Of a stretch of DNA of 64,000 nucleotides, positions 53,027-59,990 are shown piece after piece. A model generated the notes under the pieces. That model worked only from the letters and a program-made list of their open reading frames with translations. It was not told the origin of the DNA and did not search any database. The DNA comes from Pithys albifrons albifrons (lineage: Eukaryota > Chordata > Aves > Passeriformes > Thamnophilidae). The position numbers and the translations under genes are program-made. Location: positions 29,021,889 to 29,085,888 of the forward strand of contig NC_092497.1 in NCBI RefSeq assembly GCF_047495875.1, given 5' to 3'. Numbering within the stretch: position 1 is the first letter of the stretch; every line of letters begins with the position of its first letter.

Positions 53027-53715
53027 TGTCTCGGTTTGAGGGGAAAAACCAAAATGTTTTACCCACAAGCAGGGGAGGGGCCTCCTCCACAATAATCACA
53101 CCACTCTTTATCAAATTTAAGAAAAGGAATTTTAATACAAGAAGGATAACTGCTATATATATATATATATATATGTAAACAGACTAGTGCAACCCACTTC
53201 CCCAACACCATAAGAGAAAAAAAAAACAACAACAAAACCCAGCAGGTTTTCCTCCGGGAGAAAAGGTTATACTTAAGTGTCCTTGTCACAGCTCAGCTGG
53301 CTGCAGAGTGAGTTTCAGTCCCTCTCCAGCGAAACAGACGAGCAGCGGGCTTTTCAGATGGACTCAGTCTCTTCCCCTGTGTTCCCCGTCCAAGAAGCAG
53401 AAAGGTACGAGCAACCAGCAGCAAATCCAAGGCAGGCAGCAGCACGGCAGGAAAAAAAAAATAGTCCGAAGTAGGCAGCGGTAAGACAGCCAGGGAAAAC
53501 CCCAGCAGTAAGCAGCAGGGCAGCCTGCCTCCTTGGAGCCCCCACTCCCCCGTTCCGCCGAGCCAAGACTCCGGAGAATATCCAAAAAAAAAACCAAAAG
53601 AGACAAACCTGCCCCCACCCCAGCGATCACAGTTAACTGCTTCTTTTGTTAACCGCTGGCCTGGGCAGTTAAGTGGCAGGGGAGAGAATTTACATAATAA
53701 TCCCAAACTACAACA
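53027..53715 (-). repeat. 3' LTR of main ERV
   Basis: 689 bp, plus-strand TGTCTCGGTTTGAGGGGAAA to AACTACAACA, so TG...CA on either strand. It contains an (AT)n run at about 53154-53174. A minus-strand ATTAAA (53131-53136) is a candidate polyadenylation signal. Long open frames across it also exist in the other LTR but have simple hydrophobic composition and no known domain. Confidence 0.95.
53131..53136 (-). promoter_or_regulatory. Candidate polyadenylation signal ATTAAA in 3' LTR
   Basis: ATTAAA on the minus strand about 105 bp before the LTR's 3' end, also present in the 5' LTR at 58817-58822. Placement near the end of the LTR fits an R-region signal; no other canonical signal was noticed. 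Confidence 0.4.
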
Positions 53716-53739
53716 TTATCCACCCCTAAATTCTCTTCC
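53716..53739 (-). promoter_or_regulatory. Polypurine tract of main ERV
   Basis: Minus-strand GGAAGAGAATTTAGGGGTGG followed by ATAA, directly before the 3' LTR. Interrupted by TTT and T but with the same GGGGTGGA core and position as in the decayed ERV at 49617-49634. Confidence 0.65.
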
Positions 53740-53814
53740 ATGCCGATACTCTACATTAAACTTAAATTTTCTTTCAAATAATTAAGTGTTTACAAATACA
53801 GTAATATGAGTCGT

Positions 53815-56457
53815 TTACCCAGAGATAAGTTCCCCTTGAGGTACACATCGTGTCTCTCCATCTTCCTGCATCACCCACCAGGTGGAACCAGATCCTTGAG
53901 CAAAGACAACCCCACGAATGGGTTTGCCTTTGCCTGAGGCAGGGTTGATCCAGACTGTTTTCCCTAGCATACCTCTCAGGTGTATTACAGGGACTTTGTC
54001 TCCATCTACAGTGTGAAGGGGTTCTGATTGGGCAGGGCCGGCTCGATTGACAGAGCCTCTAGTGTTGACTAGCCATGTAGCCTTTGCTAAGTGTTGATCC
54101 CAGTGTTTGAAAGTCCCTCCACCCAACGCCTTCAAAGTGGTTTTCAACAGTCCATTACACCGCTCAACTTTCCCGGCAGCTGGTGCATGGTAGGGGATAT
54201 GATACACCCACTCAATGGCATGTTCTCTCGCCCAGGTAGCAACTAAGCTGTTTTTGAAATGAGTTCCATTATCTGACTCAATTCGTTCTGGGGTGCCATG
54301 TCGCCACAGCACTTGTTTTTCCAGGCCTAGGATGGTGTTCCGAGCAGTGGCGTGAGGCACTGGGTGTGTCTCCAGCCACCCTGTGGTTGCTTCCACCATG
54401 GTGAGCACATAGCGCTTGCCTTGGCGGGTCTGTGGCAGTGTGATGTAGTCAACCTGCCAGGCCTCCCCGTACTTATACTTATCCCAGCGTCCACCATACC
54501 ACAGGGGCTTCACTCTCTTAGCCTGCTTAATGGCAGCACATGTCTCGCAGTCATGGATAACCTGAGAGATAATGTCCATGGTTAAATCCACCCCTCGGTC
54601 TCGTGCCCATTTATAAGTGGCATCTCTGCCCTGATGGCCCGAGGCATCATGGGCCCATCGAGCCAAGAACAGCTCTCCCTTGTGCTGCCAGTCCAGATCT
54701 GTCTGTGATACTTTCACTTGCGCAGCTCGGTCTGCCTGTTGGTTGTTGAGATGTTCCTCATTGGCCCGATTTTTGGGCACGTGTGCGTCTACGTGGCGGA
54801 CTCTCACAATCAGCTTCTCTACTCGGGTGGCAATATCTTGCCATATATCGGCAGCCCAGATGGGTTTCCCTCTGCGTTTCCAATTGGTTTTCTTCCATCG
54901 GTCTAACCATCCCCAGAGAGCATTGGCCACCATCCATGAGTCGGTGTAGAGGTAAAGCTTTGGCCATTTCTCTCGTTCAGCAATGTCCAGGGCCAACTGC
55001 ACGGCTTTAAGCTCTGCAAACTGACTCGACCCACCTTCTCCTTCAGTAGCTTCTGCAACTTGTCGTGTGGGACTCCATACAGCTGCTTTCCATTTGCGAT
55101 TAGTCCCTACAATGCGACAGGAGCCATCGGTGAAGAGGGCGTAGCGTATTTCCTCTTTTGGCAATTGATTGTATGGTGGAGCTTCTTCCGCACGTGTCAC
55201 CTGCTCTTCCTCTTCATCTGCTAGACCAAAATTTTCACCTTCAGGCCAGTTTGTGATGATTTCCAGGATCCCAGGGCGATTTGATTTTCCTATACGGGCG
55301 CGCTGCGTAATCAGGGCAATCCACTTGCTCCAGGTGGCATCAGTGGCGTGATGTGCAGAGTCAGCCTGTCCTGACAACATCCACTTCAGCACTGGTAGTC
55401 GAGGTGCCAGAAACAGCTGTGCTTCCGTGCCAATCACCTCTGAGGCGGCTTGGACTCCTTCATAGGCGGCTAGGATCTCTTTCTCTGTGGGGGTATAGTT
55501 GGCTTCAGATCCTCTGTAGCCTCGGCTCCAGAATCCAAGTGGTCGGCCTCGAGCCTCACCAGGCACCTTCTGCCAAAGGCTCCAAGACAGGCCATTATTC
55601 CCGGCGGCGGAGTAGAGCATGTTCTGTACGTCTGGTCCTGTCCTGACTGGTCCAAGGGCTACAGCCTGAGCAATCTCATGCTTGATCTGGTCAAAGGCTT
55701 GTTGCTGCTCAGGGCCCCAGTGGAAATCATTCTTCTTACGGGTTACCAAGTAGAGAGGGCTTACGATCTGACTGTATGCTGGGATATGCATCCTCCAGAA
55801 CCCTATGGCACCCAGGAAGGCTTGTGTTTCCTTTTTGCTGGTAGGTGGAGACATTGCTGTGATCTTATTGATGACTTCTGTTGGAATCTGACGGCGTCCA
55901 TCCTGCCACTTCACTCCCAGGAACTGGATCTCTTGGGCTGGTCCCTTAACCTTACTCCGTTTGATGGCAAAGCCAGCTCCCAAAAGGATCTGGATGATTT
56001 TCTCTCCTTTCTGAAAAACCTCTTCTGCTGTGTCCCCCCACACAATGATGTCATCAATGTATTGCAGGTGTTCTGGAGCCTCACCCTTCTCCAGTGCAGT
56101 CTGGATCAGTCCATGACAGATGGTGGGACTGTGTTTCCACCCCTGGGGTAGTCGGTTCCAGGTGTACTGCACGCCCCTCCACGTAAAAGCAAACTGTGGC
56201 CTGCACTCTGGTGCCAGAGGAATGGAGAAGAACGCATTAGCAATGTCAATAGTGGCATACCACTTTGCTGCCCTGGACTCCAGTTCATACTGGAGCTCCA
56301 GCATGTCCGGCACAGCGGCACTCAGCGGTGGGGTAACTTCATTCAAGCCACGATAGTCCACAGTCAATCTCCATTCTCCATCAGACTTATGCACAGGCCA
56401 TGGGGCTGTTGAAGGGTGAGTGGGTTTTGCTGACCACCCCTTGGCTCTCCAGTTCAC
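53815..56457 (-). CDS. pol: ERV pol: reverse transcriptase, RNase H, integrase (880 aa open frame)
   Basis: Copies genomic RNA into DNA and integrates it. Residues are counted from 56457. RT spans about 20-260, with D71 (TIDIANAFF), LPQG 103-106 and the active site YIDD 133-136. A connection region follows, then RNase H at about 440-580 with D444 (FTDGS), E482, D506 (YTDS) and D576. Integrase follows, with a zinc-binding H603, H608, C637, C640 and the catalytic triad D670, D729, E765 (35 residues between the last two). The C-terminal SH3-like part ends at 880. All catalytic residues expected of an active enzyme are present. The first ~15 residues of this frame are not RT: the true RT start lies in the protease frame, which overlaps at 56387-56457. 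No in-frame stop in 2.6 kb fits a recent insertion. Confidence 0.95.
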   Translation of the reverse strand: MNWRAKGWSAKPTHPSTAPWPVHKSDGEWRLTVDYRGLNEVTPPLSAAVPDMLELQYELESRAAKWYATIDIANAFFSIPLAPECRPQFAFTWRGVQYTWNRLPQGWKHSPTICHGLIQTALEKGEAPEHLQYIDDIIVWGDTAEEVFQKGEKIIQILLGAGFAIKRSKVKGPAQEIQFLGVKWQDGRRQIPTEVINKITAMSPPTSKKETQAFLGAIGFWRMHIPAYSQIVSPLYLVTRKKNDFHWGPEQQQAFDQIKHEIAQAVALGPVRTGPDVQNMLYSAAGNNGLSWSLWQKVPGEARGRPLGFWSRGYRGSEANYTPTEKEILAAYEGVQAASEVIGTEAQLFLAPRLPVLKWMLSGQADSAHHATDATWSKWIALITQRARIGKSNRPGILEIITNWPEGENFGLADEEEEQVTRAEEAPPYNQLPKEEIRYALFTDGSCRIVGTNRKWKAAVWSPTRQVAEATEGEGGSSQFAELKAVQLALDIAEREKWPKLYLYTDSWMVANALWGWLDRWKKTNWKRRGKPIWAADIWQDIATRVEKLIVRVRHVDAHVPKNRANEEHLNNQQADRAAQVKVSQTDLDWQHKGELFLARWAHDASGHQGRDATYKWARDRGVDLTMDIISQVIHDCETCAAIKQAKRVKPLWYGGRWDKYKYGEAWQVDYITLPQTRQGKRYVLTMVEATTGWLETHPVPHATARNTILGLEKQVLWRHGTPERIESDNGTHFKNSLVATWAREHAIEWVYHIPYHAPAAGKVERCNGLLKTTLKALGGGTFKHWDQHLAKATWLVNTRGSVNRAGPAQSEPLHTVDGDKVPVIHLRGMLGKTVWINPASGKGKPIRGVVFAQGSGSTWWVMQEDGETRCVPQGELISG

Positions 56458-56992
56458 GGATCATCTTATGGATGGGGATCACAGCATCGCGGTTCGTTCG
56501 GTATTGCCGACGGTGCACTGTCGTGGTGGCAATTGGCACTTGCTGTTCCTCAACTTTCAACAGTCCAACAGCAGAAGGACTTTCTGAGAGACCTGGCAAT
56601 GAGTTCAATTGTTCAATCCCTTCTGTCTGTACAGTGGCTATTCCAAAAGCCCATCTATGCCCCTTTGGGTCCTTAAAATATCCATTCCTGAGGTAGTCAA
56701 TGCCCAGGATACATGGGGCAGCTGGACCAGTCACAATGGGGTGTTTCTGCCAATCTCTCCCTGTCAAGCTCACTTCAGCTTCTAGCACATTCAACTCTTG
56801 AGATCCCCCTGTCACCCCAGAAATAGAAATAGTTTCTGAGCCCACATGTCCTGATGGCATTAATGTGCATTGAGCGCCAGTATCAACCAAAGCCTTATAC
56901 TTTTGTGGGTCTGATGTACCAGGCCATCGAATCCACACAGTCCAATAGACACGGTTGTCCCGTGCCTCTACCTGGCTAGAGGCAGGGCCCCT
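56387..56992 (-). CDS. pro: ERV protease and start of RT (open frame after the gag amber)
   Basis: Aspartic protease that would cut the Gag-Pol precursor. The frame is open directly from the gag stop. After an 18-codon linker comes the active site LVDTGA (about 56880), a glycine-rich flap-like region (SGVTGG) and ILGIDYL, the motif usually written ILGxD in retropepsins. The last ~60 codons are the start of RT (VIPIHKMIRELESQGVVS, then SPFNSP). The frame then ends at TAA (56387-56389) while the rest of RT is in the frame one base downstream. That net +1 offset equals a 2-nt loss or 1-nt gain near 56400-56412. Usual retroviral frameshifting is -1, so this is most likely damage. GTG at 56938 is not a plausible start; expression would be by readthrough. 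Confidence 0.9.
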   Translation of the reverse strand, partial: RGPASSQVEARDNRVYWTVWIRWPGTSDPQKYKALVDTGAQCTLMPSGHVGSETISISGVTGGSQELNVLEAEVSLTGRDWQKHPIVTGPAAPCILGIDYLRNGYFKDPKGHRWAFGIATVQTEGIEQLNSLPGLSESPSAVGLLKVEEQQVPIATTTVHRRQYRTNRDAVIPIHKMIRELESQGVVSKTHSPFNSPMACA

Positions 56993-56995
56993 CTA
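56963..56995 (-). promoter_or_regulatory. Gag/pro UAG with downstream stem-loop (probable readthrough signal)
   Basis: UAG at 56993-56995 joins gag to protease in the same frame. Eight nucleotides later (spacer AGGGGCCC) comes a perfect 8-bp stem, TGCCTCTA (56984-56977) with TAGAGGCA (56970-56963), and a 6-nt loop. A 7-8 nt spacer between the stop and a structure is the geometry known for UAG readthrough in murine leukaemia virus. The same stop, spacer and a comparable stem occur in the diverged copy at 62-89. Structure and conservation are seen; function is inferred. Confidence 0.6.
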
Positions 56996-57646
56996 ACACT
57001 GATCCTGGTCATAGCGGTCAGAACCTTTTCTCGATGAGTACACCTGGGAGGTGCCCTCCTGTGGGTCAGATTCTTGCCCGTGGGAAACTGGGACTGCACT
57101 TACTCTCACTGACCTTCTTCCATTCTCCTTCAGTTCTTGTACTCGGGCTGCAAGGGCACGGGTGGGTTTCCCATCCCACCGTCCCATGTCTTCTCCATGT
57201 TTGGCCAGGAAGTACCACATCTCAGTTCGTGAGGTCTGTCCACTTCCTCTGGCTGGGGGGCGTCTGGCTCTGACTTCAGAGGTTCTCATTCGCACTGGTG
57301 CCACTTGGAGACTTTCCCTAATTTCCTCTCTGATCGCTTTTACCTCTGCAGGCAGCGTCTTGAGACTCTCAACCAATGTCTCTACAGCAGAAATACGGGC
57401 CTGCATTGGGCTGTGGGTCATGCCTTCATATATCCGCAGCTTATTTGCTACAGCGCCCACTGTTTCATGGTTCTCTTCCCTATACATGGATGCCAGGAAA
57501 TCGGTGTATTCAGCTGGCCCCGAGCGTGAAAGGTCCCACCACATATGTGGTGTGCATCTGACCTTGTCAGGGTCATTATTGGCTTGCCCACCTCTTCCAA
57601 AAAGCACGTCCATCATTGCCATCTCCCTCAGACGTAAAATTCCTTC
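56993..57646 (-). pseudogene. gag: ERV gag, 3' part (capsid C-terminus to gag end)
   Basis: Continuation of the gag frame after an internal TAA, 217 codons to the amber. It includes the 'DPDKVRCTPHMWWDLSRSG' region, a long helical stretch (about 57430-57290) and a segment YFLAKHGEDMGRWDGKPT near the C-terminus. That segment is also present in the decayed ERV mini-ORF. An arginine-rich region (RMRTSEVRARRPPARGSG) could bind RNA. No CCHC zinc knuckle is present, as in ERVL and spuma-type Gags. The first ATG in this part (57622) is in a plausible place but probably not a natural start. Confidence 0.85.
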
Positions 57647-58651
57647 TTACATCGTCTTCCAAGTCTTCCTAATATGATGTTCCTGCAGGATTTCTCTATA
57701 AACAAACTTCTCTCTTACACTCGTTAGAAGTCGTGCCCAGAGTGAAAGGGGCTTTGATTCCCTCACGAACACCTGTTCAATAGCCACATCCTGGGCCAGA
57801 GCCCCCAAAAACCTGGCTTCAGCACCATCCAGTTGTAAGGTTTCACCCATAAGGTCCCAAACTCGGATCAACCAAGTCAGGATGGGCTCACCCGGGTGTC
57901 GAGCAATGTCTTTCCGCAAACTACGGAGATTATCAAATGACAATGACTCAGTGATGATCTCAGGCTCTGGGTCTGCTTGCTGTGGAGGTGCAGCAGCCCC
58001 CTCATCGTCTGCTGGATGGTCTAATTTGGTCTTATATTTCCTTTTCTGAATAGGGGCAACTTCCATAGGCTTGGCCTGTCCTCCTGGTTTAGCCTCATCC
58101 TTTTCTCCCTTCACTGTGGCATCAGGGGTTTTATTCTCTCGCTTTTCCCCCTTCACTGGGCTAGGTTTCTGAATGCATTCTGGAAAAACCCTGGCCCTAC
58201 CTTCAAACATTCTGTAAGCTGCAGGGATACAACCCTGCAGAAAAACCATAAAGAGCAAGATATCTCTGGCATCCAGGGAGAATTTAAACATCTCAAAAGC
58301 TGTTGTAGCAGACTTGAATGGGGAATGGACAAAGGGTTGGGAGAAGAGATTCCCCTTTGTTCCTTCCCAAGGGTCCGTACTATTATCACTGAATCCCCAG
58401 AGGTAGCAGCTTAGGTTGCGGCAGGAAAACAGCCTGGAGAGCACCACCCACATGACATCCAAAGGCATCGAATTCATGGCACCATAAATCCAGAGTAAGA
58501 ACTCAATAATAATTGCGGCTATTTGAGTTTTGCTCATTGATTTGTTGATAAGACTTAAACCTGCCGCTCCTTTTGGCATGAATTTGTACCAACAAAAAGC
58601 CAATATATTATACAGGATGGTCCTGATGAACCCTAAGCTCAAGACCCACAT
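57647..58651 (-). pseudogene. gag: ERV gag, 5' part, interrupted by TAA
   Basis: 334-codon open frame starting 38 nt after the primer site and ending at a TAA (57647-57649) in frame with the rest of gag, so gag is split by one nonsense codon. Residues 1-150 are unusual: hydrophobic stretches at about 4-22, 43-58 and 129-146, plus an NST sequon at 90-92, like membrane segments. A charged, lysine/proline-rich linker follows (about 160-230). A capsid-like part starts near 236 (SLSFDNLRSLRKDI, then PILTWLIRVWDLMGE). No N-terminal glycine for myristoylation is present. Several internal ATGs (residues 25, 39, 59, 62) could be alternative starts, but the first is the longest and closest to the leader. 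Confidence 0.85.
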
Positions 58652-58689
58652 GGTGCCACAAAATAGCAGTTATCCTTCTTTGTTTACAA

Positions 58690-58707
58690 GCCCCACGTTG
58701 GGCGCCA
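58690..58707 (-). promoter_or_regulatory. Primer binding site, tRNA-Lys(1,2) type
   Basis: Minus strand TGGCGCCCAACGTGGGGC, 5 nt (TTTTT) inside the 5' LTR. It matches at all 18 positions the sequence complementary to the 3' end of tRNA-Lys(1,2), the primer of several beta- and spuma-type viruses. Mammalian HERV-L uses tRNA-Leu instead. Confidence 0.92.
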
Positions 58708-58712
58708 AAAAA

Positions 58713-59400
58713 TGTCTCGGTTTGAGGGGAAAAACCAAAATGTTTTACCCACAAGCAGGGGAGGGGCCTCCTCCACAATAATCACACCACTCTTTATCAA
58801 ATTTAAGAAAAGGAATTTTAATACAAGAAGGATAACTGCTATATATATATATATATATATGTAAACAGACTAGTGCAACCCACTTCCCCAACACCATAAG
58901 AGAAAAAAAAACAACAACAAAACCCAGCAGGTTTTCCTCCGGGAGAAAAGGTTATACTTAAGTGTCCATGTCACAGCCCGGCTGGCTGCAGAGTGAGTTT
59001 CAGTCCCTCTCCAGCGAAACAGACGAGCAGCGGGCTTTTCAGATGGACTCAGTCTCTTCCCCTGTGTTCCCCGTCCAAGAAGCAGAAAGGTACGAGCAAC
59101 CAGCAGCAAATCCAAGGCAGGCAGCAGCACGGCAGGAAAAAAAAAATAGTCCGAAGTAGGCAGCAGTAAGACAGCCAGGGAAAACCCCAGCAGTAACCAG
59201 CAGGGCAGCCTGCCTCCTTGGAGCCCCCACTCCCCCGTTCCGCCGAGCCAAGACTCCGGAGAATATCCAAAAAAAAAACCAAAAGAGACAAACCTGCCCC
59301 CACCCCAGCGATCACAGTTAACTGCTTCTTTTGTTAACCGCTGGCCTGGGCAGTTAAGTGGCAGGGGAGAGAATTTACATAATAATCCCAAACTACAACA
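58713..59400 (-). repeat. 5' LTR of main ERV
   Basis: 688 bp. It differs from the 3' LTR by one A in an A-run (9 against 10) and five substitutions: three clustered at about 58967-58980, and two near 59165-59200. It would hold the promoter on the minus strand; I see an (AT)n run and no unambiguous TATA box. Confidence 0.95.
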
Positions 59401-59405
59401 CAGAC
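59401..59405. other. Target-site duplication, right copy (CAGAC)
   Basis: Matches 53022-53026. The empty site would read GTATCAGACCCAAGAG. Confidence 0.92.
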
Positions 59406-59598
59406 CCAAGAGATGAATGAGATTTGAACAAGAAATACACAGAACATTTGCACATATATATATTTTTGCTGCTGGCACCTTAAAGAGAATGAAAAAACAG
59501 TACCAACAAGGACCGTTCTTACTTCATAAATTTAAACGCATGAAATAATGAACATTTTCCCACTTTCTGAACATACCATTGTTTGTATGTATGGCTCG

Positions 59599-59900
59599 GC
59601 TTCGCAAACAAAGATTGGAAAGGGCTCTACCCATACATGGATGTGTCCATAGAGCCTGCGCAGTGGATTTTTTAGGGGAGGAACAGCATGTGCAGAACTG
59701 GCCCCACCCTTTAACTTCTCAGGTTCATCTACCATGGCCAAGTGAGCTTGGACAGTGACAGTGAAGTCCTCATGACTAGAACCTACAGACCCTGGTATTC
59801 CCAGGAGGTCTCCCATCCAAGTACTAACTGGGGCTGACCCTGCTTAGCTTCTGAGATCTGATGGGATTAGATGTCAGGGAGGCATTTAACTGTCTCACCA
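59599..59900 (-). mobile_element. 5S-rRNA-derived composite repeat (copy B)
   Basis: Second copy of the repeat at 11965-12241, sharing its body and carrying a longer 5S-like segment (59781-59879). Its end after 'ggcatttaact' runs into an AT-rich microsatellite; the tRNA-Gln-like head of copy A is not seen. It lies 200 bp beyond the ERV right flank. Open frames across it are chance. Confidence 0.75.
59781..59879 (-). pseudogene. 5S rRNA-like segment
   Basis: On the plus strand 'ggtattcccaggaggtctcc', 'catccaagtactaactgggg' and 'gaccctgcttagcttctgag' follow the reverse complement of vertebrate 5S rRNA, 3' end to near the 5' region, with scattered mismatches and a changed 5' part (ATGGGATTAGATG). 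About 99 of 120 nt are represented. A retroposed, non-functional copy. Confidence 0.85.
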
Positions 59901-59990
59901 TTATATATGCACACTATATATACATGTATATATATACTATATAGATTTATATGTGTGTATATATACAATTATACAATTATACAATTTAAA
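59901..59990. repeat. AT-rich microsatellite
   Basis: TATATA arrays mixed with TATATATGTGTG and three ACAATT units. Confidence 0.88.

Larger units (their letters stand above)
53027..59400 (-). mobile_element. Young, near-complete env-less ERV (ERVL-like)
   Basis: A 6374-bp provirus on the minus strand: 5' LTR 58713-59400, primer site 58690-58707, gag, protease, RT/RNase H/integrase, polypurine tract, 3' LTR 53027-53715. It is flanked by CAGAC. The two LTRs differ by 5 substitutions and one A-run length over 688 bp (about 0.7%), so the insertion is recent. At an assumed 2-3 substitutions per 10^9 sites per year this is of the order of 1-2 million years. There are only about 100 bp between the pol stop and the 3' LTR, so no env or dUTPase. 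Breaks are a TAA in gag (57647-57649) and a +1 frame change at the start of RT (about 56400). The UAG at 56993-56995 is probably programmed. Class III assignment rests on the 5-bp duplication, missing env and missing CCHC boxes in Gag. Confidence 0.95.

Noticed and set aside
53716..53814. Possible env or accessory gene between pol and the 3' LTR
   Set aside because: About 100 bp only, with no open frame of note.
54352..57677. Many plus-strand open frames, some over 150 codons, opposite the ERV genes
   Set aside because: They are antisense shadows of gag, protease and pol, with no recognisable domain, and the minus-strand frames carry the retroviral motifs.
59781..59879. Functional 5S rRNA gene
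   Set aside because: The 5' part is altered, about 20 nt are missing, and the segment is embedded in a repeat with a second copy elsewhere.
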